Source of the DNA: Oricola indica
Lineage (GTDB): Bacteria > Pseudomonadota > Alphaproteobacteria > Rhizobiales > Rhizobiaceae
Assembly (NCBI RefSeq): GCF_019966595.1
Contig: NZ_JAINFJ010000005.1
Coordinates: 215,924 to 279,923 of the forward strand
Length of the DNA stretch: 64,000 nt
Direction of reading: 5' to 3'
Shown: piece after piece, positions 20,223-29,892 of the stretch
Layout: every line of letters starts with the position of its first letter
Numbering within the stretch: the stretch's first letter is position 1
Notes under the pieces: model-generated
What the model was told of the DNA's origin: nothing
Database searches by the model: none
Seen by the model: the letters and a program-made list of their open reading frames with translations, nothing else
Position numbers and translations under genes: made by a program

Positions 20223-21222
20223 CACCAAAGAAGTGCACCGGTTGATCCAGATCCTGGTCCCGGTGTTTAACGAGGAAGGGTCGATCGACACGTTCTTCCG
20301 CGGCATTGCGCCGACGATCGCGGCAGTCACGGACCGCTATTCCGGTCTGCGGTTCGAATTCCTTTTCGTCAATGACGGGAGCCGCGACAGGACTGTCGAT
20401 GCGATCCTCAACTCCGCCGAGCGTACCGTACCGGCGCAGGTCCTGACGCTGTCGCGAAATTTCGGCAAGGAAGCCGCGATCACGGCCGGGCTCGCCGAAG
20501 CCAACGCGGATTGCGCCATTATCATCGATGTCGATCTGCAGGATCCGCCCGAGGTGATCTCCGAAATGGTCGACCGCTGGGTAGCCGGCGCCAAGGTCGT
20601 CGTTGGAAAGCGCGTCGATCGCAGGGAAGACACGCTCGCCAAACGGTTGACGGCGCGTTGGTTCTACGGCCTTCACAACTCGATTTCCAACGTGAAGATC
20701 CCGACCGATGTTGGCGATTTTCGCTTGATCGATCGCGCCGTCATCGATGCCTTGAACGAATTGAAGGAAAACGGCCGCTTCATGAAGGGCTTGTTTGCCT
20801 GGGTCGGCTTTCCAACGGAAACCGTCGAATACAAGCGCCGCAAACGCGCAGTCGGCGAAAGTCGCTTCTCGGCATGGAAACTCTGGAGCTTTGCGATCGA
20901 CGGGATCACCTCGTTTTCAAACGCGCCGCTCGTCATGTGGAGCTATATCGGAGCATTCATTTCCGCCACTTCGATCGCCTACGCCGCCTATATCGTCATC
21001 CGTACCCTCGTCTTCGGCATCGATGTACCGGGCTATGCGTCACTGCTCGTCGGGATGCTTTTCCTGGGCGGAATCCAACTCCTGGGGATCGGCATCATCG
21101 GCGAGTATGTCGGACGCATCTATTCTGAGGCGAAACGGCGGCCGCCCTACATCATCTCCGAGAAACACGAAACCAGAGCGGTTACCGACAAGGAAACCAA
21201 ATCGCGTAGCAAGGCGACCTAG
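20212..21222 (+). CDS. GT2 polyprenyl-phosphate sugar transferase (GtrB/ArnC/DPM1-like)
   Basis: Family 2 glycosyltransferase (336 residues). The cytoplasmic GT-A domain has ILVPVFNEEGSI, LFVNDGSRDRT, LSRNFGKEAAITAGL and the DXD-type DVDLQDPPEV. Two hydrophobic helices near residues 240-265 and 277-303 anchor the C-terminus, as in GtrB. It should transfer a sugar from a nucleotide donor to undecaprenyl phosphate for use by the overlapping GT39 enzyme. The short basic tail after the last helix is cytoplasmic. Confidence 0.92.
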   Translation: MDADTKEVHRLIQILVPVFNEEGSIDTFFRGIAPTIAAVTDRYSGLRFEFLFVNDGSRDRTVDAILNSAERTVPAQVLTLSRNFGKEAAITAGLAEANADCAIIIDVDLQDPPEVISEMVDRWVAGAKVVVGKRVDRREDTLAKRLTARWFYGLHNSISNVKIPTDVGDFRLIDRAVIDALNELKENGRFMKGLFAWVGFPTETVEYKRRKRAVGESRFSAWKLWSFAIDGITSFSNAPLVMWSYIGAFISATSIAYAAYIVIRTLVFGIDVPGYASLLVGMLFLGGIQLLGIGIIGEYVGRIYSEAKRRPPYIISEKHETRAVTDKETKSRSKAT

Positions 21223-21228
21223 TAGCCT

Positions 21229-22353
21229 TTACGGCAAGGCGAGAACGCCGCCGGTCGCCGGCTCGCGGCATCCCGTAGTCGTCGGGAGGGTCAGCGCCAG
21301 TCCCTTGCGGGACCGCACGGCGAGATAGGCCCAGGCCTCCGCCTCCATCATGTCGGCGTCGAATTCGGCCTCCCGAGCGGTCACGATCCGCGCCGCTCCG
21401 CCCGCCAATTCCTGCAGCCGCCCGATGATGGCGTTGTTGCGCGCTCCGCCGCCTGAGACGATCCAAAGCGACGGAGGCACGGATAGCCTTTCGGCAGCCT
21501 TGTGAATGGTAGCCGCGGAAAGAGCGGCAAGCGTGGCCGCACCGTCGGAAAGCTCCATGCCATCGACATGGCCCAGCGTGAAGTCGTTCCGGTCGAGCGA
21601 TTTCGCGCCTCCTCGGGCGAAGAACGGATTGGCCAGATAGCGCTCCACAACCGCCATGTCCGCCGCGCCTTCACTGGCGATGCGCCCGCCATCGTCATAG
21701 GGGATGCCCGCATGTCGCTCGACCCACTGGTCGATCAGCGCATTGCCCGGCCCGCTGTCGAAGGCGGTTGGCGGCTGTCCGGGCGCCACGAAGGTGACAT
21801 TGGAAATACCGCCGATATTGACGAAAGCGACCGCACCGAAACCCGGCTCCAGTGCGGAAGGGAGCTGAGACGCTAGCGCCGCGTGGTAAGCAGGCACAAG
21901 CGGCGCGCCCTGCCCGCCTTGTTCCATGTCACAAGCGCGCATATCGAAGACCGTCGCGATACCTGTCTCTCGTGCAAGAAGGCCGCCGTCGCCGATCTGC
22001 ACCGTCAGGGCGCGCTCCGGACGATGCAGCACGGTCTGGCCGTGAAAGCCGATCAAATCGACATGTTCGCGCGCGATACCGTTTTCGGCGAGAAAATCCT
22101 TTACGGCCCTGGCGTGACGCATGGTGAGCTCGGTTTCGAGATCTTTCAGGCGACCGGGCCGTTGCGAACGCTCGTCTATTGCCCGCGCATCCTCCAGCCC
22201 CGCTTCGAGTTCGCGTCTGAAGGCAGGATCATAGGCAATCGCCATGGACGGCCCCCGCGAAACGACGCGAATGCCGTCGGTCTCGACGAGCGCGATGTCG
22301 ATGCCGTCCATCGACGTTCCGCTCATCAATCCGATCGCCCGCATGACCTCCAT
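21229..22353 (-). CDS. anmK: Anhydro-N-acetylmuramic acid kinase
   Basis: Murein recycling enzyme that phosphorylates and opens 1,6-anhydro-MurNAc to MurNAc-6-phosphate. The family start AIGLMSGTSMDGIDIALVE, then GFHGQTVLHRP, FVNIGGISNVTF, FDSGPGNALIDQWV and SGGGARNNAIIGRLQ are all in order. I took the ATG at 22353 because AGAGG lies six bases upstream; starts at 22374 and 22344 are also in frame. The protein is about 374 residues, normal for AnmK. It is convergent with the GT2 gene and divergent from tyrS, so it has its own promoter in the short gap. Confidence 0.94.
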   Translation of the reverse strand: MEVMRAIGLMSGTSMDGIDIALVETDGIRVVSRGPSMAIAYDPAFRRELEAGLEDARAIDERSQRPGRLKDLETELTMRHARAVKDFLAENGIAREHVDLIGFHGQTVLHRPERALTVQIGDGGLLARETGIATVFDMRACDMEQGGQGAPLVPAYHAALASQLPSALEPGFGAVAFVNIGGISNVTFVAPGQPPTAFDSGPGNALIDQWVERHAGIPYDDGGRIASEGAADMAVVERYLANPFFARGGAKSLDRNDFTLGHVDGMELSDGAATLAALSAATIHKAAERLSVPPSLWIVSGGGARNNAIIGRLQELAGGAARIVTAREAEFDADMMEAEAWAYLAVRSRKGLALTLPTTTGCREPATGGVLALP

Positions 22354-22449
22354 CACCGCCCTCTTCTTGTCCATTCCGGCTGAATAGTGTTAAAGCCGCG
22401 CGGCCCCGAACACCACGGGTGCCGTTTCCCATCCACGCAGGCAAGCATT

Positions 22450-23700
22450 ATGTCCGGTTACAAGTCCGATTTCCTTCGCACTCTGAACGAGCGCGGCTTC
22501 ATTCATCAGCTTTCCGATGAATCGGGGCTCGACGAACTCCTCTGCAAGGAAACCGTTACCGCCTATATCGGCTTCGACCCGACCGCAGCCAGTCTGCACG
22601 CCGGCTCGCTCATCCAGATCATGATGCTGCACTGGTTCCAGCAAACCGGACACCGCGCGATCTCCCTTATGGGCGGCGGTACCGGCATGGTCGGCGATCC
22701 GTCCTTCAAGGACGAGGCGCGCCAGCTCATGACGGTGGAGAAGATCGAGGACAACATCGCGTCGCTGAAGCGCGTCTTCTCGAATTATCTCGACTACGAT
22801 GCCGGCGAGAATGCCGCTCTGATGATCAACAATGCCGACTGGCTGCGTTCGATCAACTATCTCGAATTCCTGCGCGATGTCGGCCGCCACTTCTCGGTCA
22901 ACCGCATGCTGTCCTTCGACAGCGTGAAGATGCGCCTCGACCGGGAGCAGTCGCTGTCCTTCCTGGAATTCAATTACATGATCCTCCAGGCCTACGATTT
23001 CGTCGTGCTGAACGAACGCTATGACTGCCGGCTTCAGATGGGCGGGTCCGACCAGTGGGGCAACATCGTCAACGGGATCGATCTCGGCCACAGGCTGGGC
23101 ACGCCGCAGCTCTATGCCCTCACCTCGCCTCTCCTCACGACCTCGTCCGGCGCCAAGATGGGCAAGTCGGCGACGGGTGCGATCTGGCTCAATCCGGAAA
23201 TGCTGCCGGCCTATGATTTCTGGCAGTACTGGCGCAACACTGAGGACGCCGACGTCGGGCGCTTCCTCAAGCTCTACACGATCCTGCCGATGGACGAGAT
23301 CGCACGCCTGTCGGCGCTGGGCGGGTCCGAGATCAACGAGGTCAAGAAGATCCTAGCCACCGAGGTAACCGCCATCCTGCATGGCAGGCAGGCGGCCGAG
23401 CAGGCGGCCGAAACAGCGCGCAAGACGTTCGAGGAAGGCGCCCTCTCGGAGAACCTGCCGACTATCGAGGTCCCTGCGTCAGATCTCGGTGCCGGTATCG
23501 GGGTGCTCTCGGCATTCGTGCAGGCGGGGCTGGCCGCGTCCAACGGCGAAATGCGCCGCCACGTCAAAGGCGGAGCGGTGCGCGTGAACGACGAGCAGGT
23601 CTCGGACGAGCGCATGACACTGGACGAAACGACGCTGCGGGACGGCGTCATCAAGCTTTCGCTCGGCAAGAAGAAACACGTTCTCGTCAAGCCCGTCTGA
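22450..23700 (+). CDS. tyrS: Tyrosyl-tRNA synthetase
   Basis: Charges tRNA-Tyr (416 residues). The HIGH-type motif appears as [13 protein letters not shown] near residue 43 and the KMSKS-type motif as [10 protein letters not shown] near residue 237. [25 protein letters not shown] is the tyrosine/tRNA site region, of which only the second half is quoted by families as the signature. A C-terminal S4 RNA-binding domain covers about residues 350-416, with [17 protein letters not shown]. The start [16 protein letters not shown] at 22450 matches family N-termini. Confidence 0.96.
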   Translation: MSGYKSDFLRTLNERGFIHQLSDESGLDELLCKETVTAYIGFDPTAASLHAGSLIQIMMLHWFQQTGHRAISLMGGGTGMVGDPSFKDEARQLMTVEKIEDNIASLKRVFSNYLDYDAGENAALMINNADWLRSINYLEFLRDVGRHFSVNRMLSFDSVKMRLDREQSLSFLEFNYMILQAYDFVVLNERYDCRLQMGGSDQWGNIVNGIDLGHRLGTPQLYALTSPLLTTSSGAKMGKSATGAIWLNPEMLPAYDFWQYWRNTEDADVGRFLKLYTILPMDEIARLSALGGSEINEVKKILATEVTAILHGRQAAEQAAETARKTFEEGALSENLPTIEVPASDLGAGIGVLSAFVQAGLAASNGEMRRHVKGGAVRVNDEQVSDERMTLDETTLRDGVIKLSLGKKKHVLVKPV

Positions 23701-23704
23701 AGGC

Positions 23705-26700
23705 TCAGCGAAACTCGAAAATCTGGCGGAAGACGCCGGGGGCGATAACCGACAGCGGATTGACGGTGATCTTCGGCTTCTTCATGTCACCTTCCAGCAT
23801 GTAGGTGACGCCGATCAATCCGCGGTCGCGCCCGTTGCCGAGAACCAGGCCGACGATGGGAATACCGGCCAGCAGGCTGTTGACCGCATAGGCCGGCATG
23901 AAGGTTCCCGTAATCCGCATCCGATCGTTCTTGTCGTACAACGTGCCCCGGAAGGTCGATCCGACCAGCGGCCCGCGGATGACGCCCTGGCGGATCTGAA
24001 GTGAGTTGGGCGAGATGATGAGGGTCGCCTCGGCGCGATCGAACTTGATCTCTCTCGTGTCGATATCCTGCTTGATCGCCTCCTTGAGGCTCTCTGACCC
24101 TCCTGATTTCGACGAAACCAGTGCATTCAGCCGCGGTTCGTTGAAAATGCGGAAATCCGTGACTTCGGCGGAGCCGCTCAGCACTTTCTCGCCGGTTGCC
24201 TTGAGCGCGCCCGTCATGATCCCGCCGCGCACCTGACCGTAGATATCGAGGAAGCGAAGCGCCTCGCCCGCATCGAGCGACTCGAACTGGATCGTCCGCT
24301 TCGCAGCCGCGCCCTTGAGCGTTGCGGATATGGGAAATCCGCTGGCGGTCAGGCAATTGGCGACAACCGAGACCACATCCTTCCCGTCATAGCGCATCTC
24401 CAGCCTGAGATTGCGCACATACTCGTCGCCGAACCCGGTCACCTTGGCGATGGAGGCCGTCACGTCGACGGGGACGCCTTCCTCCGAGGTCTTGGCTTTC
24501 AATTGTTCGCGGACATGGCGGATGAGCGAGCGCGCATCGAACGACTTACCGGTAATGGAAACGGCAAATCCTTTTCCCTTCGCCGTCACATCGACGGAAA
24601 TGTCGTCGGTCTCGTTCAGTCTCACCTTCCCGAAACGCGCACTCTGCAACCCGTCATCGGACACGGTAATATCGCCATTCGCGAAGAAGGAACCGCCATC
24701 CAGCTGAAAATTGCTGATCCGGGTTTCCTTGTCGGCAAGAACGAGATCGAAGACGGTTTTGGCAGGTATTCCGGTCCCCTTGGCCCAACCGATCCAGGGC
24801 AAGGACAGCTTGGCTTGCGAGAGGTCGGCCTCCACCTCCATGGATTCCTCTTCGTCGGCCGTCTTCACGTTGACCGAAGTGATCCCATCGACGAGCGTTT
24901 CGAGACCGGGCGCGATGCGCGTGCGATCGGCATCGTTGAGATTAAGGATAATGTCCCGTGACGAGCCGGCGGCTTTGCCGCCGAAAGGCTGGATCATCGA
25001 GATATTCGCCGGCACGCCGTCGATCTCGCCCGTGACATCGATCTGGGCGCGCAGCTGGTTGATGTTTATCCGGCCGGTCATGTCCGCCAGCATCCGCCCC
25101 TCGAAGGGGGTCGAGATGGCCGCGTCCTGAATTTCCAGTTCCACCTCCCATTGCGGAGGCGGAGCCGACTCCTGCGGATTGAGCGCAAAACGCATGATCA
25201 CCCGCGCGTCGGCCTCGCCGGACAGTTCTTCCGGCTTGTAGGGTCTGAACCGTTGCGCGTTGATCGGCCGGAAGGAAATGAGCTCGCCGAGCGCGTCGGC
25301 GGTCCCGGAAACATCGACATCGAGATCGGCATAGATGACGCCGTTTTCATCGACCTGGTGGATGATCAAAACGCCCGATGACGCCTCCGCCGTGCGGCCG
25401 CTCGGCATGTAGGTCGTTCCGCTTTCAAGCGTGATCACCGTGTCGCCGCCCTTGACGTCGATCCGGCCTATCGCATCGCGAACCGGCGGAATACCACCGG
25501 TAACGTCGAAGCGGACACCCTCGACCTGCAACGACAGCTCAGTGTCGCCCTGCAACGTCTTGTCGGTGCCAGGAATGCGCCGGCGCAGCGGCTCCGCGAT
25601 CAGGAACTCGCCTTCGGTAACCCGGCCGCCCGCGAGATTGGAAAGCACCCATCGGCGCGCGCCCCGCGCGACCGGCGCGGGCCAGAACTGCTTGACGCCG
25701 GCCAATGCGAAATCCTCCACGGAGATCGCGAAGATCGCCGTCGGCGTAGCGGACGAAAAATCAAACGTTCCCGCCCCCTCCATCGACCCCGCTTCGGATT
25801 CGAGTTCGATATGCGAGATGTCGGCGACACCGTCGCGCGGCGTCCAGGTGCCGATCGCACGTGCCGCGAACTGGACCGCACGTTCTGGCGAATCGATCGG
25901 ATTGCTCACCCCGTTATTGGCGATCAGTTCGAACTGATAGGCGCGCTCCCGCACCGATCCGTCCGCACCTGGGGCATCGCGAACGCCGCCGGTCAGGACA
26001 GCCGAGGAGCGGCCATACCGGATCCGCGATTCGCGCAGAGAGAAAACCTTGGTCTCCGGGGTCCATGCGAGATTGAAACGCCCTGTCACCGGAACGAGAT
26101 CGCCGTCATCGAGCTTGAAGGTGAAATCGGTCGGTTCGACGCTCACCGTTAACTGGTCCGGTGCGTCGCCGCGTGTTCTGCGCGCGGTGAAAACGACATT
26201 GGCTCGCACGGGTTCGTGTTTCGCGCCCGGCAGATGATCTTCGGGATTGTCGGAGAACAGGGTGCGCACGCGTGCGAACGGCAACGCTATGTCGTCGAGA
26301 CGAAACCGGGCGATCAGCGCACCGCCAATACTCCTGCGCACCATCCCGGACAGCTGGCTCGTTCGTCCGTCGATCTCGATTTCGGCCTCGATCGCTCTCT
26401 GCCCCGGACTCGCGATCACCACCGCGTTCCTGACGAAAATATCGGACCCGTGGCCGGTCACCGTCATGTCGCCGATCTTGATGTCTATCGCCGAGCCATT
26501 CACCGAACTGCCTTCGATCAGCATGTCGGAGAAATCGAGCAGCCGGTCCAGACCGGTCTCCACGGCCGCGATTGCCGGAAGTTCGCCTGATCCGCTTCGG
26601 GCATTGGCCAGGTTCAGCCGTATGCCTGACACTTCAATATTCTGCAGTTGCGGCTTGCCTCGAAGAGCGCTCAGGGTCGTCACGCCGATCCGCGTTCGAT

Positions 26701-27067
26701 CGACCTCCAGCACGTCCTTCCCGGTGGCCCTGTCCTTCATGACGAACTGGCCGAGCGATACGCCGACGCCCTGCAGTCCTTCCACGATGACGTCGGCGTC
26801 ACCGATATCCACGGAAAGACTCTCCGGCAACGCGCCGCTGAGCGCGGCCACGGCTTCGTCCTCGATGAGTGGCGAAATCAGGCCCGATTTAACGAACGCG
26901 GCCAGCAGCACAGGCAATGACAGGACTATGAGCAGAACGATGAGAATGCGTCGGCGCAGTTTTCTGCGCGGACGCGGCGCAGCCGGATCCGATGCCGGAG
27001 GAACCGGCCGTTCGGCGTTCGACGGCATGTCATGCAGCAGTCGCTGCGCGCCAGAGCCGAACTTCAC
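23705..27067 (-). CDS. Large AsmA/YhdP-like membrane-anchored protein (DUF3971 type)
   Basis: Protein of about 1120 residues with one N-terminal membrane helix (a run of Ile/Leu/Val following RRKLRRR, around residues 40-60) and a long periplasmic region rich in beta-strand. The C-terminal part has the AsmA_2/YhdP features, including NSLLAGIPIVGLVLGNGRDRGLIGVTYML. Such proteins are believed to bridge the envelope and move phospholipid to the outer membrane. I favour the GTG at 27067 (MKFGSGAQRLLHD) because GGAGA lies just upstream; the frame opens with a TTG at 27091, and an ATG at 27028 is another choice. It converges on tyrS with a four-base gap. Confidence 0.87.
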   Translation of the reverse strand: MKFGSGAQRLLHDMPSNAERPVPPASDPAAPRPRRKLRRRILIVLLIVLSLPVLLAAFVKSGLISPLIEDEAVAALSGALPESLSVDIGDADVIVEGLQGVGVSLGQFVMKDRATGKDVLEVDRTRIGVTTLSALRGKPQLQNIEVSGIRLNLANARSGSGELPAIAAVETGLDRLLDFSDMLIEGSSVNGSAIDIKIGDMTVTGHGSDIFVRNAVVIASPGQRAIEAEIEIDGRTSQLSGMVRRSIGGALIARFRLDDIALPFARVRTLFSDNPEDHLPGAKHEPVRANVVFTARRTRGDAPDQLTVSVEPTDFTFKLDDGDLVPVTGRFNLAWTPETKVFSLRESRIRYGRSSAVLTGGVRDAPGADGSVRERAYQFELIANNGVSNPIDSPERAVQFAARAIGTWTPRDGVADISHIELESEAGSMEGAGTFDFSSATPTAIFAISVEDFALAGVKQFWPAPVARGARRWVLSNLAGGRVTEGEFLIAEPLRRRIPGTDKTLQGDTELSLQVEGVRFDVTGGIPPVRDAIGRIDVKGGDTVITLESGTTYMPSGRTAEASSGVLIIHQVDENGVIYADLDVDVSGTADALGELISFRPINAQRFRPYKPEELSGEADARVIMRFALNPQESAPPPQWEVELEIQDAAISTPFEGRMLADMTGRININQLRAQIDVTGEIDGVPANISMIQPFGGKAAGSSRDIILNLNDADRTRIAPGLETLVDGITSVNVKTADEEESMEVEADLSQAKLSLPWIGWAKGTGIPAKTVFDLVLADKETRISNFQLDGGSFFANGDITVSDDGLQSARFGKVRLNETDDISVDVTAKGKGFAVSITGKSFDARSLIRHVREQLKAKTSEEGVPVDVTASIAKVTGFGDEYVRNLRLEMRYDGKDVVSVVANCLTASGFPISATLKGAAAKRTIQFESLDAGEALRFLDIYGQVRGGIMTGALKATGEKVLSGSAEVTDFRIFNEPRLNALVSSKSGGSESLKEAIKQDIDTREIKFDRAEATLIISPNSLQIRQGVIRGPLVGSTFRGTLYDKNDRMRITGTFMPAYAVNSLLAGIPIVGLVLGNGRDRGLIGVTYMLEGDMKKPKITVNPLSVIAPGVFRQIFEFR

Positions 27068-27218
27068 CTTTTCTCCGCGTTGTATTCTCAAACTTGTCGT
27101 CAGCCTCCCGCCGCGCAGATTCGCTTATAATCGCGCCTCTGCGGCTTGGACAGATTCACAATGCACCATATACCGCAGGATGTCGCTTCAAGCGCCCTAA
27201 AAACGAAGGAAACCAACA

Positions 27219-27689
27219 ATGAACCAACCCGCCGAAGGATCAATCGCACCGGATTTCGAATTGCCTGCCGATGGCGGAGTTTCGATCAGGCTTTCACAAT
27301 TGAAAGGCAAGATTGTGGTGCTCTACTTCTACCCGAAGGACGACACGAGCGGCTGCACGACGGAAGCGATCGATTTCACGCGCTTCCTCCCGGAATTCGA
27401 AGCGATCGGCGCCACCGTCATCGGCATGTCACCCGACAGCGCCGCAAAGCACGACAAGTTCAAGGCCAAGCACGATCTGGCGGTAACGCTGGTCGCCGAC
27501 GAGGACAGGAACGCGCTCGAAGCATATGGCGTGTGGGTCGAAAAGAGCATGTATGGCCGCAAATACATGGGCGTGGAACGCTCCACGTTCCTCATCGATT
27601 CGACGGGAAAGATCGCGCGCATCTGGCGCAAGGTGAAGGTCAAGGGCCACGCCGAAGACGTGCTGGAAGCAGCCCGCGAACTTGCCTGA
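27219..27689 (+). CDS. bcp: Thioredoxin-dependent thiol peroxidase (BCP/PrxQ family), apparently 1-Cys
   Basis: Peroxiredoxin of 156 residues that reduces hydroperoxides. The peroxidatic Cys46 is in YPKDDTSGCTTEA. In E. coli BCP the resolving Cys is five residues later; here that place is Ile (AIDF), so this is a 1-Cys form or uses another partner thiol. No other Cys is present. The family regions SIRLSQLKGKIVVLYFYPK and GVERSTFLID are normal. It is followed after 15 bases by a ferritin-like gene, which suggests a shared oxidative-stress role. Confidence 0.94.
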   Translation: MNQPAEGSIAPDFELPADGGVSIRLSQLKGKIVVLYFYPKDDTSGCTTEAIDFTRFLPEFEAIGATVIGMSPDSAAKHDKFKAKHDLAVTLVADEDRNALEAYGVWVEKSMYGRKYMGVERSTFLIDSTGKIARIWRKVKVKGHAEDVLEAARELA

Positions 27690-27704
27690 GCGACGGTAGA
27701 AGCA

Positions 27705-28520
27705 ATGCCCGATTCGCTGCGCGCCGCCGCCATCGACGCCCTCTCGGCAGCCGATCTCGACCGCAAGGTTCTGGTCACCCGGTCGGCTGCCGGCGCATGG
27801 CGAACCCGAACCCTGTCGCTGCGCGCGCCGGCCGATCCGGCAACGCCGACACGGCCCGGCCGGCCGGAAAAACCGGACCTTGTTGCGCCGCGCCTGCTCA
27901 AGAAGCGCAACCTGAACAGCGAAAGCGGCCGGATCGCGCTCATCCACGCGCTCGCCCATATCGAACTGAACGCCATCGATCTCGCGCTCGACATCGTCGC
28001 CCGGTTCGCCACGCAAAACATCCCGCTCAGTTTCTTCGACAACTGGATGCAAGTAGCCGATGACGAGGCGCGGCATTTCACGCTTCTGCGCGACCGTTTG
28101 CGCGAGATGGGCGCCGATTATGGCGACCTGCCCGCCCATGACGGCCTCTGGCAGGCCGCCACCGATACCAGCGGGGATTTGACGGCGCGGCTCGCCATCG
28201 TGCCGCTCGTCCTCGAGGCGCGCGGCCTCGACGTGACGCCCGGCCTCGCCACAACGCTCCGCGATCTCGGCGACACGCAGACCGCCGCCATCCTCGACGT
28301 GATCTATAATGACGAGAAAACCCACGTGGCGGTCGGCGCGAAGTGGTTCCGTTTCTTCTGCGCCCGCGAAGGGGCACATGCCGCCGACCGTTTCCGAGTG
28401 CTTGTCCGCAAGCATTTCCACGGCCAGGTCAAACCGCCATTCAATGACCGCGCACGGTCCGCTGCCGGCCTCACGCCGCTGTTCTATCGCGCCCTGTCTT
28501 CCGCATCGATGTCCCGCTGA
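27705..28520 (+). CDS. DUF455 ferritin-like protein
   Basis: Protein of 271 residues from the DUF455 ferritin-like superfamily. Helical metal-binding candidates are HALAHIELNAIDLALD (E and H near residue 90), MQVADDEARHFTLL (E-x-x-H near residue 124) and YNDEKTHVAVGAKWF (E-x-x-H near residue 207), the usual di-iron pattern. Its role is unknown; relatives resemble the tRNA hydroxylase MiaE in fold. It follows bcp closely and precedes the M23 peptidase, as an apparent operon with bcp. Confidence 0.87.
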   Translation: MPDSLRAAAIDALSAADLDRKVLVTRSAAGAWRTRTLSLRAPADPATPTRPGRPEKPDLVAPRLLKKRNLNSESGRIALIHALAHIELNAIDLALDIVARFATQNIPLSFFDNWMQVADDEARHFTLLRDRLREMGADYGDLPAHDGLWQAATDTSGDLTARLAIVPLVLEARGLDVTPGLATTLRDLGDTQTAAILDVIYNDEKTHVAVGAKWFRFFCAREGAHAADRFRVLVRKHFHGQVKPPFNDRARSAAGLTPLFYRALSSASMSR

Positions 28521-28608
28521 TCAAAGCTGCACGATGCGCTAAGGGCTTTATTAACCCTAATGAAGTGTAATTCCACCACGCCAAGTTTTATCGTTACGGT
28601 GGATTGCC

Positions 28609-29883
28609 TTGAGTAACACAGCGGTCTTCGGAAAACGCAAAGAGCCCCACACGATCATTATCGCGAAGGGCGATCGCATCTCCCATTTCACGGTCCGGCC
28701 CTGGATGGCCGCACTCGGTGCGTCCGTATTGGCCGCCGTCGCCGTCGGATATCTTCTCGCCACCAGCTACCTGATGCTGCGCGACGATATTCTGAACGCG
28801 GCGATCGCGCGGCAGGCACGCATGCAGCACGCCTATGAGGACCGCATCGCCGCGTTGCGCTCGCAGGTCGACAGGATCACGTCCTATCGCCTCCTCGACC
28901 AGCAGATCATGGAGACAAAGGTCGCCGAACTGCTCGATCGCCAGACCGTCCTGGCCAGCCGGAGCGGCCGCCTCGCGCCACTCCTCCAAAGAGCGGAACT
29001 CAATGGCATCACGCCGGCAGCGAAACGACTTGACGCCGATGAGGTGCCGGTTCCGGCCAGCCGGTCGGGCGGCAAGCAAACAACGCGGGTTCTGTTCGAG
29101 GTCCAGCAACCGCTTCGAGCAGGGCTGCAGGAAGCCTTCGCAAAGACCGAAGACCTGAAGGGCGATATGGACGCGATGCCGATCGTCACGCTCTCTCGCC
29201 TCGGCAACTCGCTCAACCATCTGGAAATCGACCAGATCAGCCATGTCAGCGCTCTTGTCGATTCCGCGCGCGATATGCGCGAACAGATGGTCGCCGACGC
29301 CCGCAATGCGGGACTTCCGCTCAAAGCGCCCCAGCTTGAAGATACCGGCACGGGCGGCCCCTTCATTCCGGCAAATCCCGAAGTGGCGGACGATGCTTTC
29401 GAGAACGAAATCGACGCGCTCAATCGCGAGCTCGAAGCGCTGGACAAGGTGCGCGGCACGATCCGCAGCTTCCCGATTGCCAATCCGGCTCCGGGCCGCC
29501 GGATAAGCAGCCGTTTCGGCAACAGGCGCGACCCGATCATCAAGCGCTCGGCCTTTCATTCGGGCATTGATTTCGCGGTCACGACCGGCACGCCAATCCG
29601 CGCCACCGGCGCCGGCACGGTCATTCACGCAGGTCGCAACGGCGGCTACGGCCGCATGGTCGAGGTGCGCCACGCAAACGGCTTGACGACCCGCTACGCC
29701 CATCTCAGCCGGGTTCTGGTCAGCAAGGGCCAGAAGGTCACGCCCGGCGCCGTGATCGGCAAATCGGGCAGCACGGGCCGCTCCACCGGGCCTCATCTGC
29801 ACTACGAGGTCCGCCAGAACGGCAAAGCCGTCAATCCGATGAGCTACATCTCCGCCGGCAAGCGCCTCGGAAAATATCTCTAG
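28609..29883 (+). CDS. M23-family peptidoglycan endopeptidase with coiled-coil region
   Basis: Envelope protein of 424 residues. One membrane helix near residues 30-50 is followed by a helical, coiled-coil-prone part (about 55-130 and 190-280). The C-terminal LytM/M23 domain (about 295-420) has the zinc ligands in FHSGIDFAV (H and D) and HLHYEV (second His), with GNRRDPI before it. Members cut peptide cross-links in murein or activate amidases. It starts with TTG at 28609, with GGTGGA just upstream. The complete zinc set suggests an active enzyme. Confidence 0.9.
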   Translation: MSNTAVFGKRKEPHTIIIAKGDRISHFTVRPWMAALGASVLAAVAVGYLLATSYLMLRDDILNAAIARQARMQHAYEDRIAALRSQVDRITSYRLLDQQIMETKVAELLDRQTVLASRSGRLAPLLQRAELNGITPAAKRLDADEVPVPASRSGGKQTTRVLFEVQQPLRAGLQEAFAKTEDLKGDMDAMPIVTLSRLGNSLNHLEIDQISHVSALVDSARDMREQMVADARNAGLPLKAPQLEDTGTGGPFIPANPEVADDAFENEIDALNRELEALDKVRGTIRSFPIANPAPGRRISSRFGNRRDPIIKRSAFHSGIDFAVTTGTPIRATGAGTVIHAGRNGGYGRMVEVRHANGLTTRYAHLSRVLVSKGQKVTPGAVIGKSGSTGRSTGPHLHYEVRQNGKAVNPMSYISAGKRLGKYL

Positions 29884-29892
29884 GCACGTCGC

